Shown here: positions 1 through 6,664 of the stretch, one piece after another | Layout of the letters: each line of letters opens with the position of its first letter | Numbering within the stretch: the stretch's first letter is position 1 | The notes under the pieces: model-generated | Database searches by the model: none | Seen by the model: the letters and a program-made list of their open reading frames with translations, nothing else | Told to the model about the DNA's origin: nothing | Made by a program: the position numbers and the translations under genes | Assembly (NCBI GenBank): GCA_046302715.1 | Contig: JBKCHQ010000081.1 | Coordinates: 1-7,138 of the forward strand | DNA from: CAMCXT01 sp046302715 | GTDB lineage: Bacteria; Bacteroidota; Bacteroidia; M30B66 | DNA: 7,138 bases | Direction of reading: 5' to 3'

Positions 1-1
1 A

Positions 2-835
2 TACCCACTGCGTTTGGCCTGGGCCATTACAATACATAAAAGTCAGGGGCTTACCTTCGACCGCGCAGTGGTAGATACTGCCAAAGCATTTGCACCGGGC
101 CAAACTTACGTAGCATTAAGCCGTTGCCGTAGGTTGGAAGGGCTCATTTTAAAAAGTAGGATGGAAGCCGGCGAACAACTTAGCGATGATCGTATTGAAC
201 AATATTATGATTCATTTCCCGACGAAAATCAGGTGATTGAAGCGATGCAGTACGCACTGAAACTATTTCCCCAGCAGCTGGTTTATGAAACGCTTTCGTT
301 TCGAATCTTATCGGAAACCATTGCCCCGTTTGAACGACTAGCGTATCAACTCGAAGCTGCAGCCCCTATTGCTGCGGGCGTATTTAATGAAATGGCACAA
401 AAAACTTCGGAAATGCTCTTAAACGGGAAAAAGTATCTGCACGAAGCACTCGAAGCCGCTCAATCGTTCAACAAGGATAAATTGATGCGCTATGTAACAG
501 CCATGCAGTATTTTAGAAAAAATATGCTCAATAGCATTGTTAAGCCTTTGTTTGAGGGAATTCATCAGAACGAAGCGTTACGAGGGGAGCAATTGCTACG
601 AAAAAATTTCAGGAAACTCGCCGATCAACTTCCTGAAATGTTCCACAACATTAACATTTCAGAAGCCTATTTTACTTGTGTTATTGAAAACGATTCAAGC
701 TCCTTGGCAGCAAAGATTAAAGAGAGGGAACAAAGTGTTTTAAATATACTTCAGGAACTAAAGACAACGGCTGGCTTACAGCAGAAAGAGGTTAAAAAGA
801 AAACATCAAACAGAAAACGTAAACAGGTATTTTAA
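2..835 (+). CDS. SF1 (PIF1/RecD-like) DNA helicase, C-terminal part, cut by the window edge
   Basis: The reading frame is open from base 2, so the start lies outside the window; 277 residues are visible. The first residues, YPLRLAWAITIHKSQGLTF, are the late helicase motif of the PIF1/RecD branch of superfamily 1, and YVALSRCRRLEGL about 20 residues later is motif VI with its arginine finger. Such enzymes use ATP to translocate on and unwind DNA; the Walker A and B motifs must lie upstream, unseen. After about residue 55 comes a roughly 200-residue region that looks mostly helical and matches no domain I recognise, ending in a very basic tail (KEVKKKTSNRKRK). Many Bacteroidota relatives carry a small helix-turn-helix domain after a similar Lys-rich linker; none is seen here before the TAA stop. 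The TTG at base 14 is an internal Leu codon, not a start. The gene converges on alaS. The helicase call is firm; the exact subfamily and substrate are not. Confidence 0.88.
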   Translation, partial: YPLRLAWAITIHKSQGLTFDRAVVDTAKAFAPGQTYVALSRCRRLEGLILKSRMEAGEQLSDDRIEQYYDSFPDENQVIEAMQYALKLFPQQLVYETLSFRILSETIAPFERLAYQLEAAAPIAAGVFNEMAQKTSEMLLNGKKYLHEALEAAQSFNKDKLMRYVTAMQYFRKNMLNSIVKPLFEGIHQNEALRGEQLLRKNFRKLADQLPEMFHNINISEAYFTCVIENDSSSLAAKIKEREQSVLNILQELKTTAGLQQKEVKKKTSNRKRKQVF

Positions 836-852
836 CGTTTCGACCCTACGAT

Positions 853-915
853 TTTTTCTCTATAAATTTTCTAAATACATGAGCTCCCCCATCTTTTTAC
901 TTTATAAGAGAAAAA
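853..915. repeat. Imperfect AT-rich inverted repeat between the helicase gene and alaS
   Basis: TTTTTCTCTATAAA (853-866) is complementary to TTTATAAGAGAAAAA (901-915) except for one bulged base, giving a 14-bp A/T-rich stem around a 34-base loop. It sits just beyond the helicase stop in the convergent gap. No T-run follows the stem on either strand, so it is not a standard intrinsic terminator; it may be chance in AT-rich DNA or a transcript-end structure. Confidence 0.35.
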
Positions 916-976
916 TCAAGAGGACTCAATTTTCTTGCAAATTTCAAATCACACTTTTTTAGACACTACCAAAATT

Positions 977-1022
977 GAGCAACTTGAATTCATCTGCTCG
1001 CCTGCATTAATGCAAGCGCAGG
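977..1022 (-). terminator. Weak hairpins downstream of alaS, possible transcript end
   Basis: Just after the alaS stop, reading on the minus strand, two short structures are possible. One is a 5-bp stem CCTGC/GCAGG (1001-1005 with 1018-1022) enclosing most of the 12-bp palindrome TGCATTAATGCA (1003-1014). The other is a 5-bp stem GAGCA/TGCTC (977-981 with 995-999) enclosing TGAATTCA. Only a short AATTTTGG follows the second on the minus strand, so a rho-independent terminator is not well supported. Position beyond alaS is the main argument. Confidence 0.22.
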
Positions 1023-1027
1023 TCAAC

Positions 1028-3634
1028 TCATAAACTTTTCGCCTTTTCCAGCGCCGCTTTTAATCCAGCCGCATTGGAACCGCCAGCGGTAGCATAGAAA
1101 GGCTGTCCTCCCCCCCCGCCATTGATTTCCTTGGCCAGTTCGCGCACAATGGCACCGGCATTGAGTCCGCCCGCGAGTGCCGTATCGCCAAGCGCCACGG
1201 TTATCATCGGTTTTTCGCCGTTCATGTGGCCCAAAACGAGCAGCAATTCGGGGTGACGTGCCTTTAAATCGAAGGCAATATTTTTCACCAAATCAGGAAC
1301 TTCAAGATCGATTTCGGCAATGAGGCGCTTGCCCTTTGCGACGGTTTCAATAGATGCTTCAAGCGAACGATGCACATCGCCTGCTTTTTCGCGCTGAATC
1401 AGCTCCATCTTTTTCTCTAAAGCTGCTTTCTCATCCATCAATTGCTGCAGGGCTTTAAGTGGATCTTTAGCCCCGTTGAGCATACCGTTAACGGAGTCAA
1501 GCAATGCACGCTCTGAACGAATGACCTCCAAAGCCACTTCGCCAGTAATGGCTTCGATGCGTCGAATACCCGCTGCAACAGCTGCTTCGGAGGTTATACG
1601 AAACAATCCAATGGTTCCTGTTGCAGGCACGTGAGTACCACCGCAAAGCTCCACCGAATATTCAGGATCGAAACTTACCACGCGCACCATGTCGGCATAT
1701 TTCTCTCCAAACAAAGCCATAGCACCAAGGTTACGTGCTTCGTCGAGGGGCATTACCGCCACGTGGCGCTGAATATTATCCAGAATGCGTGCATTCACGA
1801 TTTGCTCTATTTGCTGCAATTCTTCATCACTCACCTTGCTAAAATGCGAAAAGTCGAAACGCAGGTATTGATCATTAACCAGGGAACCTTTCTGTTCCAC
1901 ATGCGTTCCCAACACACTGCGCAACGCAGCATGCAGCAAATGCGTAGCGGTATGATTACGCATGGTTGAGATGCGTAATTTGCTGTTTACCTCGGCCTTG
2001 AACGACTCGTTTAAATCGGATGGCAAACGGTCGCTAAAATGCACAAACTGTCCATGCTCTTTGCGGGTATCGGTAATCGCGATGGTTTCGTTGCTGCCTA
2101 TGAGCCAACCGGTATCGCCCACCTGACCACCGCTCTCGGCGTAAAATGGGGTAATGTTTAGCACCAGCTGGTATTGCTTTTTTCCTTTGTGTTGAATTTC
2201 GCGGTAACGTACAATGCGCACCTGAGCTTCAAGAAAATCATACCCTACAAACTCCTGCTCGTCGTCGTCGAAAAGTTCGATCCAATCGCTGGCCTCAACC
2301 GAGGCGGCTACACGCGAGCGATCTTTCTGCATCTTTAGATGCGCGGCATAGCTTTCCATATCAACTTCAAGGCCCTGTTCGCGCGCCATGAGCTGCGTAA
2401 GGTCGATGGGAAATCCAAAAGTGTCGAAAAGCTCGAAGGCAAAATCTCCCGGAACGGCCTGCTTATTATTGTTTTTAGAAAGAAAATCGTTGAAACGCTG
2501 AATTCCTGTTGCCAGCGTACGCAAGAAGGCAGCTTCTTCTTCCTGAATTACTTTTTCGATTAATCCTTGCTGTGCGGGTAATTCGGGGAACTGCGCACCC
2601 ATTTGTCCAGAGAGTACCGGCACAAGTTTGTGCAAGAAGGGTTCGCGTAAATTGAGGAAGGTATACGCGTAACGCACGGCACGACGCAGAATTCGGCGTA
2701 TCACGTAACCTGCTTTGTTGTTTGAAGGCAATTGGCCGTCGGCAATGGCAAAGGCGATGGTGCGCAAGTGGTCGGCCATTACGCGCATAGCGATATCGGT
2801 TTTCTCATTGCTGCCATATGAAACCGACGATGCAGCTTCGATAAAACGAATCAATGGCTGAAACACATCGGTATCGTAGTTCGACTTTTTGCCTTGCAAT
2901 GCCATGCAGAGGCGTTCGAAGCCCATACCGGTATCAACGTGTTGCGCAGGCAATTTTTCAAGCGAGCCGTCGGCCTTGCGGTTGAACTCCATGAACACGT
3001 TGTTCCAGATTTCGATAACCTGCGGATGGCTTTCGTTAACGAGTGTTTTACCGTCAATAGCATTACGTTCGGCCTCATCGCGCAGGTCGATGTGTATTTC
3101 GGTGCAGGGACCGCATGGACCCGTATCACCCATTTCCCAGAAGTTGTCTTTCTTGTTGCCGCGCAAGATGCGGTCTTCGGCAATCCACTGTTTCCAGCAA
3201 TCGTAGGCTTCCTGATCAAAGGGCAGGTTTTCTTTGGTATCGCCTTCGAAAACGGTAACGTACAAACGGTTTTTATCGAGTTTGTAAACATCAGCGAGGA
3301 GCTCCCAGGCCCAGGCAATGGCTTCTTTCTTAAAGTAATCGCCAAACGACCAGTTGCCCAACATTTCGAACATGGTGTGGTGGTAGGTATCCACGCCCAC
3401 TTCTTCGAGGTCGTTGTGCTTGCCCGAAACGCGAAGGCATTTCTGCGTATCGGCGATGCGCGGATATTTAACCGGAGCATTGCCCAGGAAGATATCTTTA
3501 AACTGATTCATGCCGGCATTGGTAAACATAAGCGTGGGGTCGTTCTTGATTACCATGGGCGCCGAAGGCACAATCTGATGGGCTTTAGAGGCGAAAAAAT
3601 CGAGAAAGGTCTGGCGTATTTCCTGTGCGGTCAT
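1028..3634 (-). CDS. alaS: Alanyl-tRNA synthetase, complete
   Basis: This essential cytoplasmic enzyme charges tRNA-Ala with alanine and hydrolyses mischarged Ser- and Gly-tRNA-Ala. The 868-residue length matches the bacterial family (about 870-880). The class II catalytic domain fills roughly residues 1-250, with THHTMFEMLGNWSFGDYFK-like core at 84-102, DTGPCGPCTEIH at 170-181 and HVDTGMGFERL at 232-242. A helical tRNA-binding region follows to about 455. The editing domain (about 550-710) has the zinc set HTATH (H561, H565) and CGGTH (C664, H668), close to the E. coli positions. A charged coiled coil (about 725-765) leads to the C-terminal DHHA1/C-Ala domain with a five-glycine run near 839-843. 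All key residues are present. The ATG start gives the standard N-terminus MTAQEIRQTFLDFF and has a TAnnTTTG promoter match about 40 bases upstream. It is divergent from the M23 peptidase gene and convergent with the helicase gene. Confidence 0.98.
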   Translation of the reverse strand: MTAQEIRQTFLDFFASKAHQIVPSAPMVIKNDPTLMFTNAGMNQFKDIFLGNAPVKYPRIADTQKCLRVSGKHNDLEEVGVDTYHHTMFEMLGNWSFGDYFKKEAIAWAWELLADVYKLDKNRLYVTVFEGDTKENLPFDQEAYDCWKQWIAEDRILRGNKKDNFWEMGDTGPCGPCTEIHIDLRDEAERNAIDGKTLVNESHPQVIEIWNNVFMEFNRKADGSLEKLPAQHVDTGMGFERLCMALQGKKSNYDTDVFQPLIRFIEAASSVSYGSNEKTDIAMRVMADHLRTIAFAIADGQLPSNNKAGYVIRRILRRAVRYAYTFLNLREPFLHKLVPVLSGQMGAQFPELPAQQGLIEKVIQEEEAAFLRTLATGIQRFNDFLSKNNNKQAVPGDFAFELFDTFGFPIDLTQLMAREQGLEVDMESYAAHLKMQKDRSRVAASVEASDWIELFDDDEQEFVGYDFLEAQVRIVRYREIQHKGKKQYQLVLNITPFYAESGGQVGDTGWLIGSNETIAITDTRKEHGQFVHFSDRLPSDLNESFKAEVNSKLRISTMRNHTATHLLHAALRSVLGTHVEQKGSLVNDQYLRFDFSHFSKVSDEELQQIEQIVNARILDNIQRHVAVMPLDEARNLGAMALFGEKYADMVRVVSFDPEYSVELCGGTHVPATGTIGLFRITSEAAVAAGIRRIEAITGEVALEVIRSERALLDSVNGMLNGAKDPLKALQQLMDEKAALEKKMELIQREKAGDVHRSLEASIETVAKGKRLIAEIDLEVPDLVKNIAFDLKARHPELLLVLGHMNGEKPMITVALGDTALAGGLNAGAIVRELAKEINGGGGGQPFYATAGGSNAAGLKAALEKAKSL

Positions 3635-3673
3635 GCTGATTTAACGAAAATTAAGAAATTCGAAATTAGCCGT

Positions 3674-3681
3674 CAAAGGTA
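3674..3681 (-). promoter_or_regulatory. Candidate alaS promoter, Bacteroidota -7 element
   Basis: Read on the minus strand this is TACCTTTG, an exact match to the Bacteroidota -7 consensus TAnnTTTG, ending 39 bases before the alaS ATG. An ATTG that could serve as the -33 element lies 22 bases further upstream, slightly more than the usual spacing of about 19-21, inside the inverted repeat at 3703-3717. The short leader and correct orientation support it. Confidence 0.6.
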
Positions 3682-3702
3682 GGGAATCTAGCAAATATCT
3701 TA

Positions 3703-3717
3703 GCAATGTTACATTGC
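3703..3717. promoter_or_regulatory. 15-bp inverted repeat between two divergent promoters, possible operator
   Basis: GCAATGTTACATTGC is a perfect 7-bp inverted repeat around a central T. It lies between the candidate alaS promoter (3674-3681) and the candidate M23 peptidase promoter (3755-3762), and overlaps the spot where the alaS -33 element should be. That geometry would suit a dimeric regulator acting mainly on alaS. Its function is inferred from symmetry and position only. Confidence 0.4.
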
Positions 3718-3754
3718 GAATGCAAACAAAGTAAGGCTAATCGTTGAAATTACA

Positions 3755-3762
3755 TACTTTTG
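3755..3762 (+). promoter_or_regulatory. Candidate promoter of the M23 peptidase gene
   Basis: TACTTTTG matches the Bacteroidota -7 consensus TAnnTTTG exactly and ends 20 bases before the chosen ATG, so the leader would be only about 10-15 bases. I see no TTG at the expected -33 distance, so the upstream half is weak. The site lies inside the reading frame that would be used from the TTG at 3744, which argues against that upstream start. Confidence 0.55.
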
Positions 3763-3782
3763 CCCTCGTTCATATCCCAAAC

Positions 3783-4754
3783 ATGACCAAAGTCAGGTAT
3801 CAGTTCAACACCAAGTCGCTGAGTTATGAGCGGGTAAAACCCAACCGCAAGGAACAGGTTTACCGTTTTTTGTCTTTTGCGGCAACCGGTTTGGTATTTG
3901 CCGTAATTGGGGTCGTTATTGCTTATAACACCTTTGATTCTCCGCGTGAAAAGCAGCTTGAACGTGAAATTGAACGCATGAAGCTGGATTATGATCTGGT
4001 AAATCAGCGGATCCAACAGATGAGTTTGGTGCTGAACGATTTGCAGGACCGCGACGATAATATTTACCGGGTGGTTTTTGAGGCCGACCCCATTCCGGAG
4101 GAAGTGCGAAAAGCCGGATTTGGCGGGGTGAACCGTTACAGCCGTTACAAGGATTTTGAAAACGGGGAGCTTTTGAGCGAGACCATGCGCAAGACCGACA
4201 TTTTGTCGAAGCAGCTGGCCATACAAAGTAAATCATATGATGAGCTTTTGGGGATGATTAAAAATAAAGCGGCGATGCTGGCCTGCATTCCGGCCATACA
4301 ACCTGTGAGTAACAAAGATTTGAAACGCATGTCGTCGGGCTTTGGATATCGTACTGATCCGATTTATAAAACTTCGAAATTCCACGCCGGAATGGACTTT
4401 GCGGCAGCCATCGGAACCGAAATTTATGCCACCGGCGACGGCGTTGTAGAACGGGCCGATTCTGATGCTTCGGGATATGGAAATCACGTCCGAATCAATC
4501 ATGGATATGGCTATTTGACCCTTTACGGGCACATGAGCAAACTTAACGTGCGTCCCGGACAAAAAGTAAAACGTGGAGAAGTTATCGGATTTGTGGGGAA
4601 TACGGGAAAGTCGTCGGGACCTCACCTGCATTACGAAGTGCATAAGGACGGTGAACGCATCGATCCGGTTAACTTTTTCTATAACGATCTTAACCCTGAC
4701 GATTATACGCGCATGCTTGAAATGAGCGGCACCGAAAACCAATCGTTCGATTAG
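3783..4754 (+). CDS. Membrane-anchored M23 (LytM-type) zinc metallopeptidase
   Basis: This 323-residue protein probably cuts peptide cross-links of peptidoglycan in the periplasm, or acts in growth and division. Residues 1-28 are a polar, basic cytoplasmic tail; one hydrophobic segment (about 30-48, FLSFAATGLVFAVIGVVIA) anchors it in the inner membrane. A charged coiled coil follows (about 54-90), then a linker, then the M23 domain (about 185-300). All M23 residues are visible: zinc ligands H201 and D205 (HAGMD) and H283, with catalytic histidines H250 (YGH) and H281 (PHLHYE). An active enzyme is therefore expected, unlike the degenerate LytM activators of amidases. The ATG at 3783 gives a start common in Bacteroidota homologues (MTKVRYQFNTKSLSYE); a TTG 13 codons upstream is less likely because it overlaps the promoter match. 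It is divergent from alaS, a common arrangement in this phylum as I recall, and its TAG stop lies two bases from the stop of the convergent neighbour. Confidence 0.93.
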   Translation: MTKVRYQFNTKSLSYERVKPNRKEQVYRFLSFAATGLVFAVIGVVIAYNTFDSPREKQLEREIERMKLDYDLVNQRIQQMSLVLNDLQDRDDNIYRVVFEADPIPEEVRKAGFGGVNRYSRYKDFENGELLSETMRKTDILSKQLAIQSKSYDELLGMIKNKAAMLACIPAIQPVSNKDLKRMSSGFGYRTDPIYKTSKFHAGMDFAAAIGTEIYATGDGVVERADSDASGYGNHVRINHGYGYLTLYGHMSKLNVRPGQKVKRGEVIGFVGNTGKSSGPHLHYEVHKDGERIDPVNFFYNDLNPDDYTRMLEMSGTENQSFD

Positions 4755-4756
4755 CG

Positions 4757-5170
4757 TTACCATACCTGATAACGTTCGCTCAAGGCCTGTATGCGGCGGT
4801 TTAACAAATTGCGAACATGTTCGGTATCGCTGGTTAACCGAGAAAAATCAGTCTCATCGATATAATGCAACTTCAAGGCACAACACAAGTAAAATTCGGT
4901 TTCAGAAACATGGTAACGTGCCACTTTGAGTTGGTCGCATTGCGAATCAAAACTCACGTGAAAACTATCGGTAACGCGTCGTTCTATTTTGGTAGCTGAG
5001 TCGAGCGTTCGATGTGTAAAGCAAGTTCTTGGATCGCCTGTTTCGGGCCAACTGCGGGTAAGGCGATACACCTCGATGGCTAAATCCATAGAGCGCTTCC
5101 ATTCTGCAGAATTGCGGAGATTTAATATCATAGGCTTGAAAAATTGTTCAAGCCAAAAATCAAACTCCAT
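4757..5170 (-). CDS. Small four-helix-bundle protein, divergent (S23/IVS-type family)
   Basis: The 137-residue product has no signal peptide or membrane segment and should be cytoplasmic. WKRSMDLAIEVYRLTRSWP (24-42) matches the first helix of the four-helix-bundle family first known from proteins encoded in 23S rRNA intervening sequences. Three further likely helices (about 52-72, 75-101 and 106-132) fit the fold, with LKVARYHVSETEFYLCCALKLHYI-like spacing resembling the third-helix pattern of the family. The hallmark SIxxNIAEG stretch between helices two and three is not there; the matching region reads KIERRVTDSFHVSFDSQ, so this is a distant member. The molecular role of the family is mostly unknown. 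The gene stands alone, not within rRNA. Its stop is two bases from that of the M23 gene, and a 20-bp palindrome lies 18 bases upstream of its ATG. A second in-frame ATG at residue 14 is an alternative start. Coding is likely; the family assignment is moderate. Confidence 0.68.
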   Translation of the reverse strand: MEFDFWLEQFFKPMILNLRNSAEWKRSMDLAIEVYRLTRSWPETGDPRTCFTHRTLDSATKIERRVTDSFHVSFDSQCDQLKVARYHVSETEFYLCCALKLHYIDETDFSRLTSDTEHVRNLLNRRIQALSERYQVW

Positions 5171-5187
5171 TTTTTATTACTCGTTCA

Positions 5188-5207
5188 TAAACGTTTATAA
5201 ACGTTTA
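5188..5207. promoter_or_regulatory. Perfect 20-bp palindrome: two abutting copies of TAAACGTTTA
   Basis: TAAACGTTTA occurs twice with no gap (5188-5197 and 5198-5207). Each copy is itself a palindrome and the pair forms a 20-bp palindrome, with centres ten bases (one helical turn) apart, so two dimers could bind side by side on the same face. It lies 18 bases upstream of the four-helix-bundle ATG and 140 bases upstream of the serine hydrolase ATG, between divergent genes. No clear TAnnTTTG is seen for the minus-strand gene, so the site probably overlaps its promoter. The operator role is inferred. Confidence 0.5.
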
Positions 5208-5346
5208 AATCGGCAACAGTATGCGAGAAGAAGGCCATTTTGCCCGTCAAAATCTCAAGGCCGACAAATTTATTCATGTACTTTTACAGGGTATTTTAAA
5301 CCTTTACCGAATACTGATGTCCATTGCTGGTTTTAACTCATTTCAT

Positions 5347-6645
5347 ATGCGTCATTTTACATTCACTATTATTTTATCTGTCGTTTTAAATGTTTATAGT
5401 TCAGCGCAATCGCTTTACTTTCCGCCATTAACAGGCAATCAATGGGCAACTACGCCCTTAAGCGCCTTGTCATGGTGCCCCGATTCGGTAGCTGCGTTGA
5501 TCGACTACGTGGGCGACAATAATTCAAAAGCATTTCTCATTCTTAAAGACGGAAAAATTGTGGTGGAGAATTATTACGGCACCTTCACGCAAGACAGTTT
5601 GTGGTATTGGGCTTCGGCAGGTAAATCACTGACAGCCTTCCTCGTAGGCTTGGCTCAGGAAGACGGCTTGCTAAACATTGATTCAGCATCATCGCTATAT
5701 CAAGGAGCAGGTTGGACCGCATGCCCCCCGCAAGAGGAAGCGATTATAACCGTAAAAAACCAATTGTGCATGACCAGCGGGTTGGACACCGATATTCCCA
5801 ATTTAGATTGTACCGATCCGGCCTGTTTAAATTGTGCATACGAGCCGGGCTCCCGCTGGTATTACCATAATGCGCCTTACACCCAGCTCGATGCTGTAAT
5901 CAGCGGCGCTGCGGGAAGTACGCTTAATAATTATTATTTGACGCGTTTGAGAAACCGCATTGGCATGAACGGCGCTTATGTTCCATTGGGCTATAATAAT
6001 GTAAAATTTAGTTCGGCACGTAGTTTTGCACGTTTTGGCTTGCTGGTATTAAATCGTGGTATTTGGGCCGCCGATACGGTAATGCAAGACAGCAATTACT
6101 TCGACGCTATGGTGAATACTTCGCAGGACTTGAATAAATCGTACGGCTATCTTTGGTGGCTAAACGGTAAAGAGTCGTTTCGTTTGCCCGAAACTGAACT
6201 CGTTTTTCCAGGCTATCTAATGCCTGATGCTCCTGCCGATTTAATTGCAGCCGTTGGAAAAAATTCACAACTATTACTTATCGTGCCCTCTCAAAATTTA
6301 ATAGTGGTGCGCATGGGCGATGAACCACCCGGAATTAATGGACTTGTACCAACGGCACTTGGTAATGAAATCATGGAACGTATTGGTAGGTTTAATTGCC
6401 AAACAACGGGCATTTCCAATCTTAAAAAAACTCAAGAAAATGTAAAAAATATCGTTCTCAAAAATAGCGATTGCCTGCAGCCGGAATCAGGTCGAAAGAC
6501 TTTAATTTACAATGCATCGGGCCAAAATGTTTTACAATTACAGTCAAACGAAAAACTGTGTTCAGACATGCTCGATCCGGGCCTTTATTTTTGGATTCAT
6601 GACTTAAACGAAATGCCGGTCAGAATATGGCGTGTGGAAGAATAA
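5347..6645 (+). CDS. Secreted beta-lactamase-fold serine hydrolase with sorting-domain-like tail
   Basis: The 432-residue protein belongs to the serine beta-lactamase/penicillin-binding-protein-like hydrolases (class C-like), which cleave ester or amide bonds; the substrate cannot be told. An N-terminal signal peptide (MRHFTFTIILSVVLNVYSSA, cleavage likely after A20) selects the ATG at 5347; the in-frame ATG at 5221 would put 42 unlikely residues before it. The nucleophile motif SxxK is S90-A-G-K93 (WYWASAGKS). The second motif YxN is Y173-H-N175, after a cysteine-bearing segment (C155, C160, C163) typical of this subgroup. The third motif is probably G304-K-N306 (AAVGKNSQ), replacing the KTG of true beta-lactamases, so antibiotic resistance is not implied. 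Residues about 385-432 (IYNASGQNVLQL, LDPGLYFWI) resemble the type A sorting domain of type IX secretion but lack the usual PNP box. It would then be exported to the periplasm, surface or medium. It is divergent from the four-helix-bundle gene and convergent with the nuclease. Confidence 0.9.
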   Translation: MRHFTFTIILSVVLNVYSSAQSLYFPPLTGNQWATTPLSALSWCPDSVAALIDYVGDNNSKAFLILKDGKIVVENYYGTFTQDSLWYWASAGKSLTAFLVGLAQEDGLLNIDSASSLYQGAGWTACPPQEEAIITVKNQLCMTSGLDTDIPNLDCTDPACLNCAYEPGSRWYYHNAPYTQLDAVISGAAGSTLNNYYLTRLRNRIGMNGAYVPLGYNNVKFSSARSFARFGLLVLNRGIWAADTVMQDSNYFDAMVNTSQDLNKSYGYLWWLNGKESFRLPETELVFPGYLMPDAPADLIAAVGKNSQLLLIVPSQNLIVVRMGDEPPGINGLVPTALGNEIMERIGRFNCQTTGISNLKKTQENVKNIVLKNSDCLQPESGRKTLIYNASGQNVLQLQSNEKLCSDMLDPGLYFWIHDLNEMPVRIWRVEE

Positions 6646-6664
6646 GTCGCTGGTTTAGTATTTT

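Noticed and set aside
2262..2271. Short CGT/CGTC triplet repeat inside alaS
   Set aside because: It simply encodes a run of three aspartates in an acidic surface stretch (residues 456-458) and is too short to be a meaningful repeat.
2851..3480. Minus-strand open frame of 209 codons overlapping alaS in another frame
   Set aside because: It is a frame-shifted shadow of alaS with a composition rich in Thr, Ser, Arg and Pro and no domain.
2894..3682. Long open frame (262 codons) on the + strand, antisense to alaS
   Set aside because: It lies almost wholly inside alaS, whose protein is full length with every catalytic residue. The antisense translation shows no recognisable domain; such frames are common opposite GC-richer genes.
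3744..3782. TTG start that would lengthen the M23 peptidase by 13 residues
   Set aside because: The extension overlaps a TAnnTTTG promoter match, and the ATG at 3783 yields the N-terminus usual for the family.
4233..4763. Minus-strand open frame of 176 codons opposite the M23 peptidase gene
   Set aside because: It is antisense to the complete M23 domain and has no recognisable motif or promoter.
5279..5286. TACTTTTA as a promoter for the serine hydrolase
   Set aside because: It misses the final G of TAnnTTTG and has no TTG at the -33 distance, so it is too weak to call.
4989..5336. Plus-strand open frame of 115 codons across the four-helix-bundle gene and the following gap
   Set aside because: It is mostly antisense to the four-helix-bundle gene, runs through the palindrome, and encodes nothing recognisable.
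5221..5346. ATG at 5221 as the start of the serine hydrolase
   Set aside because: It would bury a good signal peptide 42 residues inside the protein; the ATG at 5347 places it at the N-terminus.
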